64,000 nucleotides of DNA, from positions 78,366 to 142,365 of the forward strand of contig JANQQZ010000151.1 of NCBI GenBank assembly GCA_028284805.1, given 5' to 3'. Below, in pieces: positions 44,718 to 54,200 of the stretch. The stretch is from Phycisphaerales bacterium. Lineage in GTDB: Bacteria; Planctomycetota; Phycisphaerae; Phycisphaerales; UBA1924. The notes below the pieces were generated by a model. The model was not told the DNA's origin, did not search any database, and was given only the letters and a program-made list of their open reading frames with translations. The first letter of the stretch is position 1. The number at the start of each line of letters is the position of its first letter. Made by a program: the position numbers and the translations under genes.

Positions 44718-46367
44718 GTGACGACCACCGCGGATCTGCTTGTGCAGTGCCTTGAGGCTGAGAACGTGCCGTACATGCTGGGAGTCCCGGGCGAGGAAAA
44801 CGCCGATCTGCTGATGTCGCTTGAAAGATCTTCGATCGAGGTGATCAATACCCGTCATGAGCAAGGGGCGGCGTTTGCTGCATCCGCGTACGGCCGACTC
44901 ACGGGGGAACCTCTGGCGGTGCTCGCTACGCTCGGACCGGGAGCCTCGAACCTCCTCACAGGTGTCGCCGACGCGAACATGGACCACGCGCCGATGCTGG
45001 CGATCACTGGTCAGGGCTCGACGGAACGTCTGCACAAAGAATCACACCAAATCATGGATGTTGTTTCCATGTTCGAGCCCGTGACGAAGTGGGCGACGTC
45101 GATCCGCTCGCCGCGGGCCGTACCCGAGACCATCCGTAAGGCCGTGCGGGTCTGTCGGGGCGGCAAACCCGGCGCCGTCCTCATCGAACTCCCCGAGGAC
45201 ACCGCCGGTGCCAAGGCAACGGGGTCACCGCTCGAACCAATCCGATACCGAAGGCCCATACCGGACGCGGATCTGATCGCGAAAGCGTGCGACGTCTTGG
45301 TCAAGGCTCGCAAGCCTGTTGTACTCGCTGGGAACGGCGTGATCCGGTCGCACGGCAGCACACAACTGCGGACATTCGTCGATTCGTTCCATGTACCAGT
45401 CGTGTCGACTTTCATGGCCAAAGGTGTGGTGGCCCGCGACTCAGAGCAATGCCTCTTTACGGTCGGGATTCAGCAGAGAGACCAGGTCGGCTGCCTACTC
45501 GCCGACGCTGATGTCGTGCTTGCCATCGGGTACGACCTCGTCGAGTATCCTCCCTCCAACTGGGTGGGCGAGAAGACAACGGTTGTCCACATCGATGTCG
45601 AGCCGGCGGAGATCGATGGCGACTATCGGCCAACGCTCGAACTCATCGGGGATATCGGGTCCGCGCTCGATGCAATTGTGCAACGGCTCAAGGAACACAA
45701 TTCCACGGTCGCTCTGCACCCCGATGCGAGCCTCGCTCGTTCATCGATGCTCGACGAGTTTCGCGAGTATGCGGCGGATGACACAGAGGGCAGCATCAGA
45801 CCGCAGAAGCTGCTGTGGGACACGCGTGAAGCGCTCGCGCCGAACGACGTCCTGCTCTCGGGAGTCGGTGCGCACAAAATGTGGATCGGTCGGCACTATC
45901 ACTGCGACGAGCCCAACACGTGCCTGATTCCCAATGGCTTCTGCTCAATGGGACAGGCGTTGCCTGGGCTGATCGGTGCGAAGCTCGCTCGCCCGGATGC
46001 CAGATGCGTCGCGGTCTGCGGCGACGGCGATTTCCTGATGAACGTGCAAGAGATGGAGACGATCGCCAGACTCGAGCAGGACGTGACCGCGGTCGTGTGG
46101 GAAGACCGGTCCTACGGCCTGATCGCGTGGAAGCAAGAAGCCGAGTTCGGCAGGCATGTCGATCTGTCATTTGGGAATCCCGAATGGGTCGGGCTCGCCG
46201 AGTCGTTTGGTTGGCGGGGCGAGCGTGTCGAGAACAGCCGTGACTTTGCGCCGGCCCTGCTGCGGGCGCTCGACCACGCTGGCCCGGCGTTGCTCGTTGC
46301 ACCCGTTGACTACCGAGAGAATATGCGGCTGACCGAAAGGCTCGGCGCGCAGGTCTGCCGGATCTGA
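44718..46367 (+). CDS. Acetolactate synthase large-subunit-like TPP enzyme
   Basis: 549 residues from the GTG at 44718 (GGGAGG 7 nt upstream). The three domains of ThDP decarboxylase-type enzymes are present. The N-terminal pyrimidine domain has GVPGEENADLL and the catalytic Glu in NTRHEQGAAFAASAYGRLTG. A central domain contains VVLAGNGVI. The PP domain has the ThDP motif GDGDFLMN...(D/E). It should condense two pyruvates to acetolactate or use a related 2-oxoacid. It lacks an IlvH-type regulatory gene beside it, so a catabolic (AlsS/IlvX-type) role is more likely than branched-chain biosynthesis. It ends 11 bp before an aldehyde dehydrogenase gene. Confidence 0.85.
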   Translation: MTTTADLLVQCLEAENVPYMLGVPGEENADLLMSLERSSIEVINTRHEQGAAFAASAYGRLTGEPLAVLATLGPGASNLLTGVADANMDHAPMLAITGQGSTERLHKESHQIMDVVSMFEPVTKWATSIRSPRAVPETIRKAVRVCRGGKPGAVLIELPEDTAGAKATGSPLEPIRYRRPIPDADLIAKACDVLVKARKPVVLAGNGVIRSHGSTQLRTFVDSFHVPVVSTFMAKGVVARDSEQCLFTVGIQQRDQVGCLLADADVVLAIGYDLVEYPPSNWVGEKTTVVHIDVEPAEIDGDYRPTLELIGDIGSALDAIVQRLKEHNSTVALHPDASLARSSMLDEFREYAADDTEGSIRPQKLLWDTREALAPNDVLLSGVGAHKMWIGRHYHCDEPNTCLIPNGFCSMGQALPGLIGAKLARPDARCVAVCGDGDFLMNVQEMETIARLEQDVTAVVWEDRSYGLIAWKQEAEFGRHVDLSFGNPEWVGLAESFGWRGERVENSRDFAPALLRALDHAGPALLVAPVDYRENMRLTERLGAQVCRI

Positions 46368-46378
46368 GAGGAACACCC

Positions 46379-47812
46379 ATGCCGCAGCTTGCAAGGACGT
46401 ACCCGATCTATCTTGCCGGCGAGGCCATCGAGCCCAACTCGGATCTCGCCGTCGTTGACAGATTCACGGGTGAGGTAGCGAGCCGGACCGCGTTCGCGAC
46501 TGCCGATCACATCGAGTCGGCTATCGCGGCGGGCTTCGATGCGATCCGCCCAATGGCGTCGATGGGGTCGTACGAGCGGAAGGCTGTGCTCCGGCACTGC
46601 GTCGATCGGTTCACTCAGCGTCGGGATGAACTGGCACATGCATTGTGTGTCGAGGCAGGCAAGCCAATCGGCGACAGCGAAGGCGAAGTGACGCGGCTAA
46701 TCGAAACCTTCGAAATCGCGGCAGAAGAGTCTGTGCGTATCGGGGGCGAGGTCATCGCGATGGACATCTCACCCCGAGCGGCCGGGTACCGCGGGATGAC
46801 CAAACGCGTGCCCGTTGGGCTGTGCTCGTTCATCACGCCGTTTAACTTTCCGTTGAATCTCGTAGCTCACAAGGTGGCGCCGGCAATCGCATGCGGGTGT
46901 CCCTTCGTGCTCAAGCCGGCGGACAAGACCCCGCTGGGTGCGCTGATCATGGGTGAGATTCTCGCGGAGACAGAGTTGCCGCCCGGCGCGTTCTCGGTGC
47001 TGCCGTGCCGGGTCGCAGATGCAGGACCACTCATCGAGGACGAAAGGGTGTCGCTGCTGAGCTTCACGGGGTCGGATGTCGTCGGCAAGAAACTGATCCG
47101 CCAAGCCGGGATGAAGCGGGCCGTGCTCGAACTCGGCGGGAACGCAGCGTGCATTGTTGATGACGGTGTCGACCTCGACGACTGCGTCAACCGTATCGTC
47201 TTCGGCGGCTACTACCAATCGGGGCAAAGCTGCGTGAGTGTGCAGCGCATTCTCGCCCACGATCGCATCTACAATGAACTGAAGTCGAGGCTGGTCGCGA
47301 AGGTAAAGTCGCTGGTCATGGGTGACCCAAAGGACCGCGGGACGGACATCGGCCCGGTCATCAACGAAGAATCGGCCGAGCGGATCGAGACATGGATCGA
47401 GGAAGCGATCGCAGGCGGCGCAACCCGACTCGTTGGCGGCGAGCGTAAGGGCCCGATGATTCCCGCGACCTTGCTCGAAGGCGTGCCCGGTGATGCCAAG
47501 CTCGTCCGCCAGGAAGTCTTCGGACCCGTGACTGTTCTGTCATCGTTTCGCAGCTTCGACGAGGCCCTCGCGGAGGTAAATGACAGCCGATTCGGGCTCC
47601 AGGCGGGTGTGTTCACGAACGACCTTCGCCGCATGCACCGGGCGTGGGACACGCTGAACGTCGGTGGTGTGATCATCAACGATGTCCCGTCGTTCCGGGT
47701 GGATCACATGCCCTATGGAGGAGTAAAGGAATCGGGCATCGGACGCGAGGGGATTCGCTCGGCGATTGGACACATGACTGAGGAACGCCTGCTGGTCGTC
47801 CGTGATATCTAA
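46379..47812 (+). CDS. NAD(P)-dependent aldehyde dehydrogenase
   Basis: 477 residues; the ATG at 46379 has GAGGAAC upstream. ALDH motifs are intact: ITPFNFPLNLVAHKVAPAI, FTGSDVVGKKL, catalytic Glu in LELGGNAACIV, and catalytic Cys in QSGQSCVSVQR. The region GEVIAMDISPRAAGYRG resembles lactaldehyde/phosphonoacetaldehyde dehydrogenases of this family. It oxidises an aldehyde to its acid with NAD(P). Tight coupling to the TPP enzyme gene suggests that the two act on consecutive 2-oxoacid/aldehyde steps; the substrate is not evident from the sequence. Confidence 0.88.
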   Translation: MPQLARTYPIYLAGEAIEPNSDLAVVDRFTGEVASRTAFATADHIESAIAAGFDAIRPMASMGSYERKAVLRHCVDRFTQRRDELAHALCVEAGKPIGDSEGEVTRLIETFEIAAEESVRIGGEVIAMDISPRAAGYRGMTKRVPVGLCSFITPFNFPLNLVAHKVAPAIACGCPFVLKPADKTPLGALIMGEILAETELPPGAFSVLPCRVADAGPLIEDERVSLLSFTGSDVVGKKLIRQAGMKRAVLELGGNAACIVDDGVDLDDCVNRIVFGGYYQSGQSCVSVQRILAHDRIYNELKSRLVAKVKSLVMGDPKDRGTDIGPVINEESAERIETWIEEAIAGGATRLVGGERKGPMIPATLLEGVPGDAKLVRQEVFGPVTVLSSFRSFDEALAEVNDSRFGLQAGVFTNDLRRMHRAWDTLNVGGVIINDVPSFRVDHMPYGGVKESGIGREGIRSAIGHMTEERLLVVRDI

Positions 47813-47856
47813 CCTCGCCATCGATTCTTTGCGGGCCGATCGGGTACCATCGCGTC

Positions 47857-49623
47857 GTGTCAAGCAATGAACGACCATCGAGCGGGCAGCCGGGCGGGGA
47901 AGCGACTCGCGATGATCGCCACGCGTTCCCGCAGTTGACCGGGGCGCAGATCGAGCGGATCCGGCCCTTCGCAACCGAGGAAACGCTCCGCGAGGGAGAC
48001 CTGCTCTTTGAACAGGGCGAGCGGTCGGTCGATTTCTTCGTAGTCCTGAGCGGGTGTATCGAGATCATGCACGGCGGACCGGATGAGCCGGATAACACCG
48101 GCGTGGTGCACATCCACCGCGAGCGAGGGTTCACGGGCGAGTTGGACCTGTTCAGTGATCGGAAGATCCTCGTCAGCGGCCGCGCGATGCCGGCGGAATC
48201 TGGTGAACCTCCGCGTGTGCTTCGTGTGCCGAGGCAACAGTTTGCAAAGCTGATGACGGCCGAGCCTGAAATCGGCAACATCGCGATCCGGGCGTTTATC
48301 CTGCGGCGGATCGGACTGGTCGACAACGCTCAGGGCGCAGTCACGCTCATTGGTATGCCGAGGACCGAGGGCATGCTCGAGCTGGAGCGATTCCTCAGGA
48401 GGAACGCGCACCCTGTGCGAGTTGTTCGGGCGGGCGATGCCGCCAGAGAGGTCGCGGGCGCGCTTCCCGAGGGCGTGACCGGCGCCGATGTGGTTGACGC
48501 GAGCGCTGCAGGGCAGCTGCCGCTGGTGGTGTGCCCCGGAGGAGCCGTCCTGCGCAGGCCGGGCAGGGCCGAGTTGGCGGAGTGTCTGGGCGTAACGGAA
48601 ACGCCAGACGATCGGGTGTACGACGTCACGGTCATCGGCGCTGGGCCAGCGGGACTTGCCGCTGCCGTGTACGCCGCGAGCGAGGGGCTCTCAACAATCG
48701 TCCTCGAGTCTGAAGCGCCCGGCGGGCAGGCGGGCAGCAGTAGCCGGATCGAGAACTATCTGGGATTTCCGACTGGCCTGAGCGGGCAGGAACTGGCCGG
48801 TCGGGCCCAGGTGCAGGCGCAGAAGTTCGGTGCAAGGCTTACCGTGCCGAGGCGGGTGGAGCGACTCGAGCCTTGCGGTGAAGGGCACACCGGGTATGCG
48901 TTGCACCTCGACACCGGTCCGGCCGTGCGCACACGGAGCGTTGTGCTCGCGTGCGGCGCGAGGTGGCGACGCCTTGATCTCGAGAATGCACGCCGCTTTG
49001 AGAACCGGGGCATTCAGTTCGCGGCGACCTCCGTTGAGGCGGATCTGTGCGATGGTGACGAGATCGTCGTGGTCGGAGGTGGCAACTCGGCGGGGCAGGC
49101 GGCGGTCTACCTGAGCAGGTTTGCCAAGCGGGTCCACATGCTCATCCGTGGTCCCAGCCCGGCTGCGAGCATGAGCGACTACCTCCTGCGCCGAATCGAG
49201 GCATCGGACGCAATCGACCTGTGCACGAACGCACGGCTTACGCGCCTGGAAGGGGACGATTGGCTCGAACAAGCAACGTGGGATGTCAACGGTGACCCGG
49301 TCATGCGACCGATCCGCCATGTATTCCTGATGATCGGTGCTGTCGCGAACACGCGCTGGCTCGAGGGTACGATTCAGCTCGACCGCAACGGCTTCGTGTG
49401 CACCGGGGGAAGTGTGGAACGCGAGCACGCCAATCTCCCCTGGCCGCTGGCTCGTTCACCCCACCCACTGGAGACCAGCCTGCCTGCCGTATTCGCAGCG
49501 GGTGACGTTCGGGCAGGGAGTGTGAAGCGCGTTGCGAGCGCCGTGGGCGAGGGATCGGTGTGCATACAAGATGTACATCGTGTGCTGGACGAACAGCATG
49601 CAGCAGCCAGGGAGTCCGTGTGA
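47857..49623 (+). CDS. cNMP-binding domain fused to thioredoxin-reductase-like flavoprotein
   Basis: 588 residues with a GTG start. Residues 32-150 are a cyclic-nucleotide-binding (CRP-type) domain (FEQGERSVDFFVVLSGCIEI). Residues ~163-245 resemble a glutaredoxin-like unit (AVTLIGMPRTEGMLELERFL, LPLVVCPGGAVLRRP) without its CxxC. Residues 255-575 are an FAD/NADPH thioredoxin-reductase fold: GAGPAG 261-266, GGGNSAG 407-413 and FAAGDVRAGSVKRVASAVGE. The redox CxxC normally near residue 390 is absent (QFAATSVEADLC). It should oxidise NAD(P)H with FAD but cannot reduce thioredoxin by the usual disulfide relay. Proteins of this fused type occur in many bacteria and are poorly understood. Confidence 0.87.
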   Translation: MSSNERPSSGQPGGEATRDDRHAFPQLTGAQIERIRPFATEETLREGDLLFEQGERSVDFFVVLSGCIEIMHGGPDEPDNTGVVHIHRERGFTGELDLFSDRKILVSGRAMPAESGEPPRVLRVPRQQFAKLMTAEPEIGNIAIRAFILRRIGLVDNAQGAVTLIGMPRTEGMLELERFLRRNAHPVRVVRAGDAAREVAGALPEGVTGADVVDASAAGQLPLVVCPGGAVLRRPGRAELAECLGVTETPDDRVYDVTVIGAGPAGLAAAVYAASEGLSTIVLESEAPGGQAGSSSRIENYLGFPTGLSGQELAGRAQVQAQKFGARLTVPRRVERLEPCGEGHTGYALHLDTGPAVRTRSVVLACGARWRRLDLENARRFENRGIQFAATSVEADLCDGDEIVVVGGGNSAGQAAVYLSRFAKRVHMLIRGPSPAASMSDYLLRRIEASDAIDLCTNARLTRLEGDDWLEQATWDVNGDPVMRPIRHVFLMIGAVANTRWLEGTIQLDRNGFVCTGGSVEREHANLPWPLARSPHPLETSLPAVFAAGDVRAGSVKRVASAVGEGSVCIQDVHRVLDEQHAAARESV

Positions 49624-49861
49624 CATCGAGGATTGGGCTGAACGAGTTGATCGCCGACGTACCGCTACTCTGTCGCAAGAAAGGAGTAGTCCGTGTACCC
49701 GGCTGCTCCCCCGGAGTACAGCGTGTCCGGATCGGCAGCAGTTTCGAGCGAGCCCGCATGCACATCAATGCGGTCAAGCGGCACTATTGCAACAAAGCCA
49801 TCCGAACTGCCAGAACACTGAGAACGGTCCTGTTAACCCCTGTCGCAAACGATGCGACGTC
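49624..49861. other. Convergent intergenic region
   Basis: 238 bp between two converging genes. No reading frame here has a ribosome site or recognisable protein. No strong hairpin is seen. Confidence 0.4.
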
Positions 49862-50485
49862 CTAGAGCTGCAGGAGTCGCCGTACCTCATCGCGTGCTTC
49901 TACGAGTGTCATGCGAACATCAAAGAGCGGTCCATCGACTGGTTGAAAGATCCGACTGTCGGCCAGTGAGCCGACTTCGAGTGGCTCCAGCTTCGTGTCG
50001 CGGGCGAGCACGCTTGCGGTACCCATTGCTTCGGAATCATCGGACGCCAGGAACATCACGAACCCGTCGCCCTGATCGCCGTTGGCGTAGCGCTCGAGTA
50101 CCTCACCGCCGATCATGCTGTACGCCTTGACCACGCGGGATTCGGGGTGCTGCTTCGCGACCCAAGCCGTGTGGGACAGGCCACCAAGGTTGATATCACC
50201 GTCACGCTGGGGGAAGTAGTTGCTTGCTGAGAGCAGGATCTTGCCGGCAAGCTTCTTGCTTGGCAGGTTCGTCACGGCATGGAACGGAACCGCTTCGAGA
50301 ACGATGTCGGCTGCCTCGATCGCATCCTCCGGTGAGCCAACCGATGCGTTTGGGCCGGCTGCTGCGATCAGCGCCGCGTGTTTCTCCGGCGAGCGGCTCC
50401 CGAAGACGACCTTGTGCCCTGCCGCAGCCCAGAGCCGTCCGACGGGTGCTCCAACGTTTCCAGTGCCGATGATGGCGAGGTTCAT
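49862..50485 (-). CDS. NADP-dependent F420-reductase-like protein
   Basis: 207 residues from the ATG at 50485 (AAGGA 7 nt upstream); the frame reaches 50548 without such a site. The N-terminal Rossmann motif is GTGNVG, followed by GSRSPEKHAAL, where Ser-Arg after the second strand favours NADPH. PFHAVTNLPSKKLAGKILLS and VVKAYSMIGGEVLERYANG match the family of 'NADP oxidoreductase, coenzyme F420-dependent' proteins found in organisms that lack F420. The substrate is unknown. It is 92 bp downstream of a paralogous gene at the end of the RND efflux operon and probably belongs to it. Confidence 0.8.
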   Translation of the reverse strand: MNLAIIGTGNVGAPVGRLWAAAGHKVVFGSRSPEKHAALIAAAGPNASVGSPEDAIEAADIVLEAVPFHAVTNLPSKKLAGKILLSASNYFPQRDGDINLGGLSHTAWVAKQHPESRVVKAYSMIGGEVLERYANGDQGDGFVMFLASDDSEAMGTASVLARDTKLEPLEVGSLADSRIFQPVDGPLFDVRMTLVEARDEVRRLLQL

Positions 50486-50577
50486 GGGCTTGTCCTTGCG
50501 ACTTGTGTTCCGAGCTGTTGGGCGCCTTGGACATACCCTGCAAGTCACACGGTTTGCGATCTACCGTTTAGGCGTGC

Positions 50578-51249
50578 TCAGTACGACCCCGGTTTACGGC
50601 CACCGAATCGCGGCTCCGATGCCGCAGGGATCTCTCGAATCTGTGAGGTGAAGAGGAACTTGCCGTGCCCGAACATGGCTGCACGGATGAAGTCCGCCTG
50701 CATTTCAACAAGATCCGCGTTGTCACTCCCACCGAGATCGAGCGGAGAGAGCCCGATGTCTCGAGCAAGTCTCGCGACAACCGCACGGGCCTCTTCGTCA
50801 GCGCCCGCGATGAACGCTGTGACACCAAAGCTCGCGAGTTCGGCCGGCTCGTGATCAAACACCTCCATCGCCATCGTGTTGAAGCACTTCACGAGCCGGG
50901 CGTTCGGCACATCTGCTCGGTTTTGCTCGTAGAGACTCGGGAACAAAGGCGAGTCTTTGATCGTGCGCGGAAAGTCCCGGTTGTTGATGTCGATCACGAT
51001 CTTGCCGTCGAGATCGGTCACGGATCTCAAGAATGTGCTTGGTCCCGAGCGGACGGTATGGATGACGATCTCCGCAAAGCCTGCGACCTCGTCGTTGGTC
51101 CCGCCGCGAGTGCCGGCTCCAATCTCGTCTGCGATCGCTTCCGCCTTTGATGCATCCCGCGATCCGATCATGACCTCGTGTCCTACGTGAGCAAGGGCAC
51201 CGCCGAGAGCGCGGGCCATGTTGCCCGATCCAAACGTACCAATCTTCAT
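50578..51249 (-). CDS. NADP-dependent F420-reductase-like protein, paralogue
   Basis: 223 residues from the ATG at 51249, overlapping the RND stop codon (ATGA). The Rossmann motif is GSGNMA, followed by GSRDASKAEAI. DINNRDFPRTIKDSPLFPSL and VKCFNTMAMEVFDHEP are shared in pattern with the gene at 49862-50485. The ORF upstream to 51693 runs antisense within the RND gene and is not coding. Stop/start overlap with the pump gene shows co-translation. The role is unknown; reductive detoxification of something the pump also exports is one possibility. Confidence 0.8.
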   Translation of the reverse strand: MKIGTFGSGNMARALGGALAHVGHEVMIGSRDASKAEAIADEIGAGTRGGTNDEVAGFAEIVIHTVRSGPSTFLRSVTDLDGKIVIDINNRDFPRTIKDSPLFPSLYEQNRADVPNARLVKCFNTMAMEVFDHEPAELASFGVTAFIAGADEEARAVVARLARDIGLSPLDLGGSDNADLVEMQADFIRAAMFGHGKFLFTSQIREIPAASEPRFGGRKPGSY

Positions 51250-54200
51250 GACATCTCCTTCAGCGAGGGCGTCGCGGCCTGTTGGGGCAGAGCTGCCGCA
51301 GCCCGATTGAGGAACGCACCTCGCTGCAGCGCGAACAGCGCGCTGAGCACCACCGGCACGAGCACGAGGGTGAACACGGTCGACACGAGCAGCCCGCCAA
51401 CGACCACGGCGCCGAGGCCCCGGTAGAGCTCGCTTCCTGAACCGGGCATGAGCACGAGCGGCAGCATGCCGCCGACGGATGTCAGCGTGCTCATCAGGAT
51501 CGGGCGGACGCGGCTCTCGACAGCGCGGCGGATCGCGTCGCTGTGCGAGATGTCGCCCGCCGACATGAAGTTCAGCGTCTGGTGCACGATCAGGATCGCG
51601 TTGTTCACCACCACGCCGGCCAGGATCACGAAGCCGAGGATGGTCAGCACGTCGAGGTTCTGAACAGGCATGTAGGGGTCGGCGACCGACCACTCGTGCA
51701 CGATCGCGAGCCCCAGGAAGCCACCGAGCGTTGCCAGCGGCACGCTGACCATGATCACGATGGGGTAGGTCCAGCTCTGGAACAGCACGACCATCACTAG
51801 GTAGACAACGAAGAACGCGAGGAACAGCGAGCTGCTGAGAGTGCCGACGATGGTGCCGTCGCCCATGAGCGCTTCGCGGATGTCGTTGAGCTTTCCGGCC
51901 GAGCCAGCTTTCTGGATCTCGATGCCATCGGCGATGCGATCGTCAGCCCGGAGGTCCGCGATGATGGCATCGACACGGTCGATGGCTTCCTGGAGGGGCG
52001 TGCCCGTGGGCGGAGTGAACTGGAGCGTCACAGCGCGCTGGCGATCAACGTGGCGGATGCGGTCAGACTCGCGGATGCGCTCGACCGCTGCGACGGATTC
52101 GAGGTCGACGACCGAACCGCCAGGCGTCGCGATCGGGGCGTTGAGCATCGCCTGGATGGGATCGTCTCGGAACGAGTCGGGCGAGATGATCTTCAGATCC
52201 TTGAGCTCGCTGCCGACTTGGAACTGTCTCGGAAGCACGAGCCCGTCGCCGTTGGCCGCGACCGCGAGGCCGACGTCGCTGCGAGACATGTCGAGGTCGC
52301 GGAGCCGTTCGTCGTTGGGCGTGACGCGGAGCTCGGGGGTCGGCAGTGAGAAGTTGGGCGGGTCGGGCTGGACGGTGCCCGGGCCGAACTCGTCGAAGAG
52401 CGCAACAAGCAGCTCACCGGCGGATTCGTTGACCGAGTCGAGGTCGTCCCCCTTGAGGTCGATCTTGATCGCCGAGCCGGTCTGGCCGCCGGTGCGGAAC
52501 AGCGGCATCTGGAAGCTGAAGCTGAACACGTCGGGTGCGTTGGCGCCGGCGACAGACTGATCGAACAGGCCCAGGGCGTCGGCGATCCGCTTGTTGTCCT
52601 GCGCAATGGCGGCGTGGAAGACCAAGCCATCCCAGGCGACGAGGAAGTAGTGCTCCAGCTCGGGAGGTAGCACCTCGCGGCCGTCACGAGTCGTGATGAC
52701 GGTGCGGTTGTCCTCGTCGGGTGACGGACCGCCGCGGAGATCGTCCTCGAGCTGGAACTTGTCCTCGGTGACTTCCCATGCCGGGCGGATCTCATCTTCG
52801 AGGCGATCCCCAAGTGTGGAGAGCTGGTCGAGGTTGTACCCGGGCGGCGGAACGAGCACACCGAAGATGATGTTGCGGTTGCCCGCGGGCAGGTAGTCGA
52901 GCGGGGGGAGCAGCGCGGCGATCCCAGCGAGCGTGCCGACGGCGAACGTGCCGATGACAGCGAAGCGCGTGATCCATCGCGACGTCAGCCTCTGAATGGC
53001 GGCGCCGATCAGGGTTGGGACGGAGCTGATGCGTTTCGGCACAGAGAGCACGGTGTGCATGAACCTGCCGAAGCGGCCCCCCGTCCTCGAAGCAGTTGGT
53101 TCGGTGTTGTTGGCGGTAGCCCTGGTAGCACGTTGCTTCAGGATCTGCGCCGAAGCGGCAGGGATGACCGTGACCGAAACGATCAGGCTGATGCCAACGG
53201 CAGCCATGATCGCGAGCGCGATGTCGCGGAAGAGCTGGCCTGCCGAGTCCTGGATCAGCAGGATCGGAAAGAAGACGACCAGGGTCGTTGCGGTCGACGC
53301 GATCACGGCACCTGCGACCTCCTTGGTCGCGTCGAGGGCGGCCTGTCGCTTGGGTTTGCCCATCTCAAGGTGCCGGAAGATGTTCTCGATCACGACGATG
53401 GCGTTGTCCACGACCATGCCCGTGGCGAAGGCCATACCTGCCAGCGAGATGATGTTGATCGAGCGGCCCAGCAGCACGAGCACGGTGAGCGACGCGATGA
53501 CCGAGAGCGGGATGGCGATGGCGATGATGCCAATGGTCCGGAGCGAACGGAGGAACATCAGCAGCGTGACGATCGCGAGCGCGCCGCCGACGAAGATGTT
53601 GCTGCGCACCAACGCGATGGCTTCTTCGACGTAGGTCGAAGAGTCGTAGGTTTGCACGAGTTCGAGCGTGCCGTCGATTCCGATCGAGCGAGCGTGCTGT
53701 TCGAGGAGCCCGCCTGGGGCGTTCAGGCTGTCCACCTCGGCCTTGATGGCGCCCATGGTGTCGAGCAGGTTGGCGCCCTGCTGGAGCTGGAAGTTGAAGA
53801 AGGGCATCTGGACGCCGCGGGCGCGGACCCACTCGTCTTTCTCCTTGAAGCCCATCTCGATGTCGGCAACGTCACCGAGGTACACCGGGCCGGCGTCGTC
53901 GCGGCGGATGACCAGGTCACCGACCGTCTCGGGGTCGTGGAAGCGGCCCACGGCCCGAACGCGGACGTCGTTCTTCCCGTCGGGGAGCAGGCCGCCTGAG
54001 AAGTTCTGGTTGGAGACCCGGAGCGCTTCGACCAGCTCGGCGTACGTGATGCCGCGTTGGGCGAGGCGTGTGGGGTCGACCAGGATCTGGACCTCGGCTT
54101 CACGCGCACCACGGACGCCGACCTCGCTCACACCCTGGATGCGTTCGAGCCGTGGGCGGAGCCGGCGCTCCATGAAGTCGTAGAGCGTGGTCGCGTCGAA

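Noticed and set aside
51250..51693. 148-codon N-terminal extension of the F420-reductase-like gene at 50578-51249
   Set aside because: It lies within the RND gene on the same strand in another frame and is Arg/Pro-rich; the ATGA overlap at 51246-51249 fixes the start.
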